This document shows, piece after piece, positions 33,206-47,502 of a stretch of 64,000 nt of DNA. Location of the stretch: contig CAJVGC010000001.1 of the NCBI GenBank assembly GCA_910822075.1, positions 50,311,066 through 50,375,065 of the forward strand, written 5' to 3'. This stretch comes from Senecio squalidus (Eukaryota > Streptophyta > Magnoliopsida > Asterales > Asteraceae). The notes under the pieces were generated by a model that worked only from the letters and a program-made list of their open reading frames with translations, made no database searches and had not been told where the DNA came from. The translations under genes and the position numbers were made by a program. Every line of letters begins with the position of its first letter. The first letter of the stretch is position 1.

Positions 33206-36025
33206 AAAGAAAAGGGAAATCCTTTGGTTTTGTCCCATATACAAAGATTTTTTCGGATTCTTTTGCAAGAAACTATCACGTGTTTTCTGACAATTTTCAT
33301 AGTATAGCACATACTCTTGAAAGTACCCATGCTCGTAATACCCAATATAGGAGAGGTTGAGTAAAATGAAAGAGAAAGATACCTACTTGTATTATGTCCT
33401 ATTATAAAAGCACTTCTCATAATAATTTTATATATATTTCTTAATAAGCAGGATAATTTACGTCCACGATTCGATGTTATCTTCATTTTAATTATCAAAA
33501 AGTCGATGAAGAATAAATGGTAGTAGGCCTTAATTAACGTTTCCATAAAATTTTAATATCCAATATATTTATAAAATGTTTTACTTAATTAACAAGTATA
33601 AATGGTTTTTATGGGTTGCTTTTGGTTAAATAATAATCAATAAATAAAGAAGGAAACTATGATTTATAATATTTTAGGATAAAGTGTTACAGATAATAAA
33701 TAGTTTTCTTTTCCAAGAGAAAAAGGTTTCAAATATGAATATAATATTGGATATGGTACAAAATATGAAAAAGGTTTAGGTAAAGTAGTACAAATGGTAC
33801 AAAAGTAAAATCTATTCCCTAGGGATAAAGTATACAAATTCTTATACACAATGTACAACCAAGTTTTAGTGAAAATCAAGATACTTTAAAATGGTATCTG
33901 GGACAATTATCATTTGTATATCATCCTGGTTGGTTCGTTCCCTTCTCTGTGTAACCTTCGGCTAGAGATGCGTATCACCATTTTTTTTTTCATATTTTGT
34001 ATCTCTTTACTTACTAATTTCGGATGTCATTTATAATCCCGTCCTCCGGTTTCTAATAGTAACCTCTATTTACTTCCTACTTACTTCATGAAATTTTTAT
34101 TCATTTCATAACTAATTTCATCTTGAAAGAAAACCTTCTCAAGGTGCCAACGATTTCTAGCGTTTACGAATACAAGTTAGGGCCTTCATATACACTGTCA
34201 GATTTTTCATATTTTATCAATATCTTCGAATCACCATCGGTCTTCTAACTTCCCCAACCTTCGGCTAGCCGGTCAGAAATAACCATAACCTTCAAAACTC
34301 ATCTTACCACCTTTCAAACTGAAACTTGCCTATACAAGAAATGTTAGACCAATGTCCGCTCGCCAGTAGAGGGCTTCGGGAACTCCGGTCCACTGCCACC
34401 TTTGGTCTTCCGAAGCTGATAATTAACCCAACTTTAGCTTATTCATACGTTCGGGTTTCACCCAAACTCACATTATTCGAAGCTCACTAGAGCTCTTCGC
34501 GACCGGAGTGGTACTATCTAAAGTTGTCTCACCGGAGCTTGAAGACTTTAAAATCCGGAACTCGCCTTTATTACAGGTAGCTCACCTCATCGGAAGCTGT
34601 CAGCCCCCTCAATCAGATTCTCCCTATCGGACCTTCAGTCTAAATTAAATTTCATACGAATCACATTTAACGAATCTCTCTAATAAATGCAAGATAAAAA
34701 TTATCTCATCACGGCCAAAAAACTAAAATAAAATACTACATATTAGTTTCGTGTTCCTTTCTCATCCGAACCAAGGTCTTGGAATCTAACAAAATTACTA
34801 TTTTCCGTTTAAGTCAATATAGACCAAAAGGCAACTCTTTAAAATGCCTCTGGACTGAAAGTAGAGCGACCACAATAAACATCCATGTCCATTTGGAATA
34901 TAATTCTGAACCAATTGCTTCATAATTATGACTATGGCACTATTTTCTTATTATAAAAAATGTAACTTAGTTGTTTACTTTAATAAACACAACAGTGTTT
35001 CCTATTTGTTTTGTTCATCTCAACGTTATATTTCATTCAAATATAGGAACAGGAGATTAATTCCGAATCTACCCAAAATAGGTTGTTACAATTCACTATC
35101 GAAAACTCACACTTACAATATTTAACTCAAAATGTTCTCAACCGGATATATTTACATCGCGATAACTTAGAATTCATAAACATGATAAGTGATGTACTTA
35201 TAATAATATGAGTTCAATACTAATAATGAACATTATTAGCATTGAACTGGGGGGACCATAAGGGTATAATAGTTTTTTTTATCAACATTCTAAGATGTCC
35301 AGCATGTTCAAGTTTGATGTTTCTTTCAATCGACATATGGTGTAAATACCTACGCCTACTTTCTAATCTAACTCAGAAGATTGAGAATTTTGTATTATAC
35401 CACAATATTATAAAAACATGTAAAACATGGAGCTAAGTCTCCTATATGCACAATATCCATGACATAAAAATCATATAACACAAGGAGTTAACTCTTTCTT
35501 GAGTGCATTGGCTGAACCACCTAATAATAGGTTTCATTCCTTGAAAACAAGTTTTTTTTATGAGGAATGACGGAAGGGTGAGGGCCCAAAAATAGCTCCA
35601 TGTTAGTCTGAACGTATATCCTAACATTGACAGGTTGAGCAACCTAACAATTGACTCCGTACTAGTCTGAGAATATCCTAGTATTGAAGGATCACGTATC
35701 CACTCAACGAAGGACGCTTCGTAATAATAAAAAAAAAAAATGTTGAACGAGACCTAATCGGTTCCAATATTCTAAAAACACGCTTCCCATAAGGAAGGAA
35801 TGCCTAAAGGAGGAACGACCTCCAAAGTAATTTTATTATAATTTAGTCCGTAAATTGTAAGATTGATGGATCAGGTATTCTATTATTTAGCTCCATGTCC
35901 AAGAAAAAAGTTTCTTCACACAAAAAACTATTTTTCTAAGCACATGACGAATTACAACCTTTCATTATGGTGAAGGTCAATAAGGGCTTAAATCTAGTTT
36001 AGTATCACTTTGTTCCACATCACTA
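31529..36025. other. LARD internal region, non-coding
   Basis: AT-rich, with an adenine run near 33173-33203. Between about 33950 and 34640 there is a cluster of CTTCGG / CCGAAG / CCGGAG motifs resembling degenerate versions of the LTR hairpin core. No retrotransposon protein motif was found in any frame; the largest ORFs (up to 130 codons) look random. Confidence 0.75.
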
Positions 36026-36040
36026 GACTAGGGGGAGGCT
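36026..36040 (+). other. LARD polypurine tract
   Basis: GACTAGGGGGAGGCT immediately precedes the right LTR start TGTTGGAG. Confidence 0.7.
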
Positions 36041-36091
36041 TGTTGGAGTAGGGTCACCAATAGTCTCCCCAATCTGGCTGAAAGGTCTCCA

Positions 36092-36529
36092 TCCCATTAC
36101 TGAAGAAGTGATGGAGCTTCGGCTCCATCCCATTACGGAAGAACTGATGGAGCTTCGGCCCCATCCCATTACTGAATAAGTGATGGAGCTTCGGCTCCAT
36201 CCCATTACGGAAGAACTGAGGGAGCTTCGGCTCCATCCCATTACTGAAGAAGTGATGGAGCTTCGGCTCCATCCCATTACGGAAGAACTGATGGAGCTTC
36301 GGCCCCATCCCATTACTGAAGAAGTGATGAAGCTTCGGCTCCATCCCATTACGGAATAACTGAGGGAGCTTCGGCTCCATCCCATTACTGAAGAAGTGAT
36401 GGAGCTTCGGCTCCATCCCATTACGGAAGAACTGAGGGAGCTTCGGCTCCATCTCATTACTGAAGAAGTGATGGAGCTTCGGCTCCATCCCATTATCGAA
36501 GAACTGATGAAGCTACTGCTCCATCCCAT
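36092..36529. repeat. 36-bp tandem array of TTCG-capped hairpins (3' LTR)
   Basis: Same array as in the 5' LTR, with the first hairpin at 36110. Again about twelve units, with a few private substitutions (for example GAATAAGT near 36174). Unit number is conserved between the two LTRs. Confidence 0.95.
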
Positions 36530-36578
36530 TTGTGGTCATGGTCAAACCAGCCCCACCAACTATTGTGACAGGTAACAT

Positions 36579-36602
36579 GTGAGCTCTATAAATAGAGCTC
36601 AC
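36579..36602 (+). promoter_or_regulatory. TATA box inside a palindrome (3' LTR)
   Basis: Second copy of the 11-bp-arm inverted repeat around CTATAAATAG. In the 3' LTR it could drive transcription into flanking DNA at 36950 onward. Confidence 0.7.
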
Positions 36603-37140
36603 CCCTCATGGTAAAAGGGGTCTTCCCTTTCCTTACTTTCTCTCTCGAGACTCTCTCTGTAGACTCTCTCTCTAGATTCTCTCTCTCTAAACTCTTTCTC
36701 TAAACCATTGATTCTCGAACATCGTGGCGTACAACACCCTTTCCACGGAAAAGGTGTTACCTCCGGGGAATCGCCACCCGACAGGGTTAAAACACTCGGG
36801 TCCTTGGATTATGGAACCCGATACCAATTTCGGTGTCGGGTCTTTTTCTAACTAATTCTTTACTGTTTGTCGTATAATCTAAGCTCGGGGTGACGAGGAA
36901 CGGCACCTCTTGGTCGTCAACACCAACCCGGCGGATTTTTACCTCAACAAGTTGAGTTACCATTTTTTCTTATAAAAAGTTTAATAAAACACAAAACTTC
37001 ACGTAAATTATACTGTTTAGAGCAATGGGAACGAACTCCTTCTCGGACATGTTCTTAAGTATCCACAACCGTGGACCGCACCCCTACAACGGTTGTGGGG
37101 TGCTTTATTGGTCTCCCATTCTCCAGTAGCGCGCAATCTC

Positions 37141-37182
37141 GATTATTATTATTATTATTATTATTATTGTTATTATTATTAT
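37141..37182. repeat. (ATT)n microsatellite
   Basis: About thirteen TTA/ATT units with one G interruption. Confidence 0.9.
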
Positions 37183-37307
37183 CAGTCTTGAGAATATAAA
37201 GGTCCGGTACAAAATTTGAAATGGATCCATCATAAACAATTTTATTTATATATATAAAATGGTCATCTAAATACATTTTTGGTATTTCTGTTGCCAAGTT
37301 GAAAGAA

Positions 37308-37310
<3 letters not shown>

Positions 37311-37372
<62 letters not shown>
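37311..37372. repeat. (TA)n microsatellite
   Basis: A pure TA run that borders the left end of the MITE at 37373. Confidence 0.97.
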
Positions 37373-37375
<3 letters not shown>

Positions 37376-37747
37376 GTTGGTTCTTGTAAAACAAACCTTA
37401 AGGTAAAATAAGTAAAAAAAATTAAAAAATAATTTATAACGTTAGATATATTGGATTATCTTTCATTTTAACCATATTTCAAACTTTAAAAAACGAAGTT
37501 TTGTTGTAAATCATAAAATGGGTAGTTTTACTGTTGTGCATCAAATTTGAATATTTACTACACAAAAACAAAGAATTTGATGCACAGTCCCTAAACGACA
37601 TATATTTTGATGCATATCAAAAATTGCTTTTTTAAAGTTTGTTATAATTGAATAAATAAACATAATACAAAATTACACATATAATAAATTATTTTTTCAT
37701 ATTTTTTTACTTATTTTACTTTAAGTTTTGGTTTATAAGAACCTCTT

Positions 37748-37749
<2 letters not shown>
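37373..37749. mobile_element. Micron-like MITE in TA repeats, 377 bp
   Basis: TIRs of about 50 bp: left GAGGTTGGTTCTTGTAAAAC; right complement GGAAGAGGTTCTTATAAACC. Both run into an identical AAAGTAAAATAAG-like stretch. TA runs lie on both sides. No coding sequence. Confidence 0.72.

Positions 37750-37835
<86 letters not shown>
37750..37835. repeat. (TA)n microsatellite
   Basis: A TA run shared as the boundary between the Micron-like MITE and the larger Pack-type element. Confidence 0.97.
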
Positions 37836-37837
<2 letters not shown>

Positions 37838-38239
37838 TTGGGGTTCAATAGGGATCTCTTTTTTGCGAGAGATCCAGGGATCACCTTCTCAGCCACAAGA
37901 TCATCTAAAATTTGTGGCTGAGATTAAAAGTTGGGTTTAAATGATTTGTAAGGAAAAAACACGGAGGGGCAAAAAAGTCTTTTTACCTTTTTCCTTTTTT
38001 TTTACTTACACGCGCTTTTCCTTTCACTTTTGTCTTTTTGTCTTTTGCTTTTGTGTCACATTACCAAGTTTCTCTCTCTGTAAAAGTATGAAAAGGTGAC
38101 ATTTCTCTCTCTGTAAAAGTTGAAATGTCATCTTTTCATACTTTCTCTCTCTTTAAAAGTTGAAATATCATTAAATCATTTTAAAAACCAAATCATTTAT
38201 TTTATTGGGTTGTAAATTAGAATATGTAGGGTTTATGAT

Positions 38240-39672
38240 TTTAAAAAGCAAATCACAGGTGATTACTAAACATTTGGTGACATTTTACATCAACATACTA
38301 AGACATTAAATAATAAATAGTTTCTTAATGTAAAAACTATATAATCACAGGTGATTAAATAAGCATTTGGTGACATTTTACATCAACATACTAAAGAAAA
38401 TTATTAATAAAATCACAGGTGATTACTAAACATTTTTATGATATTTTACATCAATATATAAGACACTAAATTAATACAATCACAGGTGATTAATAGACAT
38501 TTACATCAAGTTACTAAGGCACTAAATTAAGAACCTTAAATGTATTAAGGTATTAAGGCACTAAATCACAGGTGATTTTCCTTTACAATTTGTTGACTAC
38601 AAAATTACATTTAAGATATTTAGTGACTTAATTTAATAAAATCACATGTGACATAGTTATTGTTCAAAGAAAATACACCAAACCGAAAGTATTCTCAAAC
38701 AAAATATTTGTCTACTCATTTCAAATAAAATTCAACTAGTAAAGTAACATATTAAATTATTGTTGGTTGTTGAATTCCCTCTTTCTTCAATAGCTTCTTT
38801 TGAAATTAGCGTCATCATCTACAATTGATTGTTAATATTACAATCTAAGGCACATTATTAATAAAATCACAAGTGATTATTAAACATTTTGTGACATTTT
38901 ACATCAACATACTAAGGAACATTATTAATAAAATCACAGGTGATTACTAAACATTTTTGTGACATTTTACATCAACATACTAAGGCACATTATTAAAAAA
39001 ATCACAGGTGATTACTAAACATTTTTGTGACATTTTACATCAACATACTAAGGAACATTATTAATAAAATCACAGGTGATTACTAAACATTTTTGTGACA
39101 TTTTACATCAACATACTAAGGCACATTATTAATAAAATCACAGGTGATTACTAAACATTTTTGTGACATTTTACATCAACATACTAAGGCACATTATTAA
39201 TAAAATCACAGGTGATTACTAGGTGATTACTAAACATTTTGGTGACATTTTACATCAAGGTACTAAGCCACTAAATTATAAACAGTTCTTAATGTAAAAA
39301 CTTTAGAATCACAAGTGATTACTAAACATTTTTTATGACATTTAAGGCACTAAATTAATACAATCACAGGTGATTACTAAACATTTTTGTGACATTTTAC
39401 ATCAACATACTAAGGCACATTATTAATAAAATCACAGGTGATTACTAAACATTTTTGTGACATTTTACATCAACATACTAAGGCACATTATTAATAAAAT
39501 CACAGGTGATTACTAGGTGATTACTAAACATTTTGGTGACATTTTACATCAAGGTACTAAGCCACTAAATTATAAACAGTTCTTAATGTAAAAACTTTAG
39601 AATCACAAGTGATTACTAAACATTTTTTATGACATTTAAGGCACTAAATTAATACAATCACAGGTGATTACT
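38240..39672. repeat. 68-bp tandem repeat field
   Basis: About fifteen irregular copies of a roughly 68-bp unit carry ATCACAGGTGATTACTAAAC and GACATTTTACATCAACATAC. Some copies are shortened. Superimposed is a direct duplication of about 297 bp: the stretch with GATTACTAGGTGATTACT near 39210 recurs near 39507. Each unit has the small inverted motif ATCAC-AG-GTGAT. Confidence 0.9.
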
Positions 39673-40050
39673 ATAGATTTTGTGACAATTTACAAACAAA
39701 CAACCGATAATTATTATCTACTATCAACAAAAACAAACAAAATCTCGAATCAAGCTAACAGACAAGTCAACCTAACAAATCAACTCCATATCAATATCTA
39801 CAAAATCCAGATCCACAAATTATATCACCAAAAAAACTTCACAAAATCATAAATCAAACTATTCATAACAATCAAACGATAAATCAAAAGAATCCTACAT
39901 CTTTTTGGAACAAAAACGAGTACTAAAAAGCCCTGCCATTAACATATACGTAAACGAGAAACATGAAGTAACATATCAACTCAACAAAACTAGCGTTAAC
40001 AATTACATACAAACAAATTGAGCACAAGTTGATAAAAAGTAACATTATAC

Positions 40051-40201
40051 CTTGTTAATATCACTATGGAAATGAACCAAACAATACTGAATAACATGAT
40101 GACCATTCGGATCATTTGCCAACGTCGCTGCACCTCGGTATAAAGCCCTCATAACCAACTTAACCTGAATCGGATCATTCAAATTTTCCAACAACTTTTG
40201 A
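40051..40201 (-). pseudogene. Captured Pumilio (PUF) repeat exon
   Basis: On the minus strand a 151-bp exon is bounded by CTCAG upstream and GTATAATG downstream. It encodes 50 uninterrupted residues, starting QKLLENLNDP and containing YRGAATLANDPNGHHVIQYC. The ANDPNGHHVIQYC part is the RNA-recognition helix pattern of plant Pumilio repeats. PUF proteins bind mRNA 3' UTRs. Only this exon is present; no neighbouring PUF exon was found on either side. Upstream on the same strand (40242 down) is an ATG followed by a Ser/Pro-rich stretch (MNSPPESVTPPPVDS) in another frame, perhaps the first exon of the donor gene. It lies within a TIR element, so it is best read as a transduplicated fragment. Confidence 0.78.
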
Positions 40202-40602
40202 CTGAGTCAACCGGCGGAGGAGTGACGGATTCCGGTGGTGAGTTCATCGGAGCGACGGCGGAAGGCGGTGGTGTGTGAGGGAGTATGATTAGTTATTATT
40301 ATGGTGACAGATGGAAATGTGTAATAAGTAGTTGTGATGCTGTGTTTACTTGTACAGAGGAGCGATTATGATTGATAAAGGAGGGGTTTTGGGAGTGGAG
40401 AAAAGTAAAGTGAGATTGATAAGATGGTTTTGGGAGTGGAGAAAGGTAAAGTGAGATTGATAAGATGAGGGCGCGTGACCTTTTTAAATATTTTTTCAAT
40501 ATGACTAAAATACCCCTCCGTGGGTTTGATCTATTAATGAAATTGTGTGGCTCTAAAGGTGATCCCTGGATCTCTAGAAAAAAGGGATCCCTATTGAACC
40601 TC

Positions 40603-43635
<3,033 letters not shown>

Positions 43636-44044
43636 TCTTTAATATATACTGTAATAAAAAAGAGGCCTTAAATGTCAACTTCTTTGATTTCAGCCGTTAG
43701 ATCAGATTGATGATATCATCAAAGGCTATTTTCACTTTACACCCTCTTACAACATATAATTACATTATTTTTTTCATTTCATCTCAACTTAAATAAAAAC
43801 ATAATTTAAATTATTTATAAAATCCCTCAATACCTTATTGTAAATCTAAAATCTCCTAATATAAAATATCAAAACATATATATAAACGTAAAGGTGTATA
43901 TGTTATTATAACAATAAAAAAACATGTAAAACGCAAATGTATATATGTTATTATACGTATAACATAGTCTTCTCATAATAACTTAAAATCTACATGAAAT
44001 TCAATTTTTATCTTTATCCCCGTTATCGCGGGACAATAATCTAG
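43636..44044 (+). mobile_element. Small non-autonomous Helitron, 409 bp
   Basis: It starts TCTTTAATATATACTG after an A (43635) and ends CTAG before a T (44045), so it sits between A and T as Helitrons do. Just inside the 3' end is a GC-rich hairpin-like CCCCGTTATCGCGGG about ten bases before CTAG. It has no terminal inverted repeats, target duplication or coding sequence, all as expected. The 5' consensus match is from memory. Confidence 0.65.
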
Positions 44045-45024
44045 TAAATAAATAAAAGAAAGTTTGTGAATGAGTGACTTATTTACAAGATTTTAGAAAA
44101 GTTACATTACACAAAACATATTTTTTGGAAAATACGTTTCTACTCTAGTGACGTTAATCCAATACAGATATAATTTTCCATTTCAAACCAACTAAAGTTA
44201 ATAACTCATATTGTTTCAAAGTACAATACATGCCCTTTTTAAGATTTTGTAATCTCAAGAGCTCAAACTGAATATTTCACATTCAGGTTTGAATTGCATA
44301 TCCGCTATTTTTGAGGATTTAAGCGTAATTAAGTGAGAGCGGATGATTATAGTGACACCACATATGAAAAGCAACTGGTGTAAATTTCTTTGTAATTATA
44401 TATTGTGGTTGAACATCTACTACGAGTATAAATATCCGATCCCATCATCAGCAGTCGATATCGTCAATGGTCTATGTTCATATACTACATGAAGAATGTC
44501 ATAAAACTTAAATTCATTTCTACCTCATTATTTTAATGACTTTTTTATTAAAGAATGAATCGAAAGCAAGAAACGGTGAGTGAGAAAAACTTTGAGCTAA
44601 AGTACATGCAAATGACATTTTAGGTACATGTAACACGTTCTTAATTTCCAAGACAATACGAGCGACATGTAACATAAAGCATGTTTATCATGCAAACCTC
44701 ATTATTGCACGGATTGGGCACTTGCAAATAAGGCAAGTGGCTTGATGCATCTAATGCACCTCTTATAAATATGGACGTTGAACATTGAAGATAGCTTGTC
44801 TTGAGAATTGCATATTCGCTTATTATATGTTCTCTGTAAAGTTATTAACACTATCAATATCTCACACACGTTGTCACCCCCTTAAGTTATCATTAGCAAG
44901 TTGAGCTTGTAAGAAAGTGTTCCAAGTCCTTTATAAGTCTTTTATAGATCAGTTTGACTTCCATTCAACGAATGTATCTAATAGATTAGTTTATCTAGTT
45001 TTGTTTTCGCATACATACTTATAA
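44045..45024. other. No gene seen; possible old LTR remnant
   Basis: Around 44700-45000 there is a TATA-like CTTATAAATATGG followed by a leader-like stretch, reminiscent of a degraded LTR. No primer site or partner was found. Confidence 0.3.
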
Positions 45025-46035
45025 TTAGGGATGGCAACGGGACGTGTTTGGTACGGGTTTAGGTAATCCCGGCCCCGACCCCGTTTACAAAACCGACTCC
45101 CATACCCGGTCCTAGGGGTGAGCATGGGTCGGTTTGGGTCGGTTCCGACCTCAACCCGAACCCAAATCGAAATTTCGGTTCCTGAAAGTTCTAAGACCGT
45201 TTGGTTCGGTTTCTACATTGGTTCGGTTCCACTCGGTTTCGGTTTTTTTCGGTTCGATTTGGTTTTTTATTTCGGTTTTTGGACATGGGCAAATTCATAG
45301 ATCTGTCAAGGAAAACTTGTGAAATAAATCTCAAATGGAAGCCTATGTTACGCAATAATTGGCGGAGCAGTTCACAACTTATAACATGAAGTTATGCATA
45401 TTACTAGAACATAATGATATGAATCGGAAAACTTTAAACACAAAATTAAGAAAAAAAAATACTATATGTAGCTTAGTAAACTATAGCCTACATGGCAAAA
45501 AAAAAAAAAATCAAAATTGAAGAAATAAATCTATTTGTTGCTGAGTATTGTGGGCTATATGTCACCCAAAAAAAACATATTGATAAGTATGAGATTGACA
45601 ATTTAGAAAAGAAAACTTTGAGTCTTCACTATTAGCATCGAGAGTTTGTGTGTTTAAAGAGGAAATCATTAGGATGATTTATAATTTTAGACAAAGGAAA
45701 AAAATAAAAAGAATAAAACTTAAAATATCTACTAAGAGAAACATATTAAAATTGACATACATATAATGGTTCGGTTCGGTTTTTTCGTTTGGTTTTACCC
45801 TCCAACCCAAACCGTACCGTTTTTTTCGGTTTCTCAAAAATCGAAACCCAAACCATTGGTTTTTGTATTCGGTTCGGTTTTATGGTTCGGTTTTTATACT
45901 TTTTTTTTTGGTTTTGGGTTTTTGGTCCGGTTTTTGCTCACCCCTACCCGGTCCCAAACCCGTCGGGTCCCCATTTACAAAAACCCGTCGGGTTTTCCCT
46001 CGGAGATCGGGTATCCCCGTTTATTTTTAGAAGAA
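45025..46035. mobile_element. hAT-type MITE remnant hosting a second MITE
   Basis: TTAGGGATGGCAACGGGAC at the left is a common start of plant hAT-related MITEs. The body is rich in CCCGACCCG-type strings and continues on the right of the inner element to about 46035, where it fades. A related fragment in the opposite orientation lies at 57066-57262. The right TIR was not found. Confidence 0.55.
45113..45946. mobile_element. hAT-type MITE, 834 bp, with 8-bp target duplication
   Basis: Perfect 12-bp TIRs, TAGGGGTGAGCA at the left and TGCTCACCCCTA at the right, are flanked by CCCGGTCC at 45105-45112 and 45947-45954. An 8-bp duplication is diagnostic for the hAT superfamily. Both subterminal regions are packed with GGTTCGGTTT-like motifs. 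The centre is AT-rich and non-coding. Confidence 0.88.
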
Positions 46036-46942
46036 GAAGAAGCAAATCCGTAGTTGTTTATATTTGTAAATAACAGCTTATTGTGCGTACTAAATAAAAT
46101 GTAATAAACTTTAAGTTTTAAAATAAAAGTCTCATACGTTCAATTAAAAAAGGTATAGATAATAATTTTCTATTGATTTATATTATCATGCTCTGGGTGT
46201 CCACAATCAACTTACTGCTAAATTTCTCTCCGAAACACAATTATGTTTCCAAATTGGCAAATATCAACATTTAAAACGAAACCCTAACATAAATTTTCAG
46301 ACCTTTTTCGAATTTGATGCATCATTGGTAATGGCAGTAGTAACAGTCACATATGAGTATACCTTTTTCTTAGATATGTGATCTACACCAAGTAATATGT
46401 TTCAAACCTTTTTTATATGTCTTTTGAAGCTATGTTTATGTGATTTTACACCAACTAAGCCTTGATTTCGGTTATTGTTTCAACTTTTGTTATATGTTTC
46501 CAGTTTGTCGATTAGAGTTTAATCATGTTATATTCTACCCATGTCTGATCATTTATTAGTTTGGTCGGGCCTTCTAAGATACCAAGACAAGCTATTTGGG
46601 AATTGGAAATCTAAATGAGCTACAAAAACAGGAAGGATGTGGGATTATGATCGAAAATAATTTGTTTGATAACATTTTGCAATTTTCTTGAAGCTCTACA
46701 TATGTATTCTGTTTATAGTAAAAAAGGGTTCTTCCTTTATGTTCATTTAAATATCCGCACACATATACTCTTGTATTTATACTTCCATTTATTAAATTCT
46801 TTGACGCGTTTCATTTAAGTTCAATATATGCTTTTACTCGTTTGACATGTAAGATGAAGAAATATTAGGAGAGAACGAGTAACATTCGGACAAAAAAGAG
46901 CCATTAAAATAATGCTCTCATAAACTAATTGTCACATGTAAT
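46036..46942. other. No gene seen
   Basis: Mixed-composition DNA left of the second Gypsy element. No recognisable coding or repeat structure. Its continuation after the element is at 55511. Confidence 0.4.
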
Positions 46943-46947
46943 AGTGT

Positions 46948-47473
46948 TGATGCAGCGCGTGTCGAAGATGAACTCGTGAAGCAGTTAGAGAACAAACCAG
47001 TGCGCCGCAGCAGCGTGGGTGTGCGACGCAGTGGAAAGGCAGAAGAGCTACTTCTCAAGGAGCCGTGACTGCGACGCAGTCACGGGTGGCTGAGCCGCAG
47101 TCGCCGTTCAGCGAGCAACGCTTTGGAATGCTGCTTTTGGCTGCGACGCAGCCCTTGCCATGTGCGCCGCAGTCCATGTCTGTTTGGAAGGACTATTTGT
47201 GTTACTTTTTCATAGTTTAAGGGTTTCCTGTGTATGTTTGTTAGGTTTCCTTATGTATTGTGTAAGCCTCCTTTTTGGAGTTGGTTGAATATTGTTAAGA
47301 AAAATCTATTGATCAAAATCTTTTGGTATAATTATCAATTGTTCGATTCTTATCACTACACGGTATTCTCCGGAATCAACGGGTAGTGATTGTATTGTTT
47401 ATTCCGGGTATTCTGTGTAGAATCAACGGAGTATTCAGGTACCCTTTTCTAGTCTTTCGCGCACTCTACACCA
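46948..47473 (+). repeat. 5' LTR of Gypsy element 2
   Basis: It starts TGATGCAGCG and ends CTCTACACCA. It contains several short CpG palindromes between 46999 and 47172, the longest with 9-bp arms (GTGACTGCG) around one A. Confidence 0.92.
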
Positions 47474-47502
47474 GTTGGTATTTAGAGACGAACGATCCGA
47501 TC

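Larger units (their letters stand above)
30604..36949 (+). mobile_element. Young non-autonomous LTR element (LARD type)
   Basis: The direct repeat AGTTG at 30599-30603 and 36950-36954 brackets two LTRs of 907 and 909 bp that begin TGTTGGAG and end CCTCAACA. A primer site (TTGGCGCCATCCGTGGGA) follows the left LTR and a polypurine tract precedes the right one. The 4.5-kb interior has no gag, protease, RT or integrase, only chance ORFs, so the element must use proteins from another element. By eye the LTRs outside the repeat array differ at only two bases and one 2-bp indel, implying recent insertion. A primer site starting TTGGCGCC is typical of Gypsy-related and TRIM/LARD elements. Confidence 0.92.
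36041..36949 (+). repeat. LARD 3' LTR
   Basis: It is almost identical to the 5' LTR in length and sequence, including the number of array units. Confidence 0.93.

Noticed and set aside
37063..37103. Inverted repeat CCACAACCGT / ACGGTTGTGG
   Set aside because: Short, isolated, with no target duplication or coding context; may be chance or a worn MITE end.
45134..45389. Aromatic-rich ORFs at the hAT MITE ends
   Set aside because: They come from GGTTCGGTTT-type subterminal repeats.
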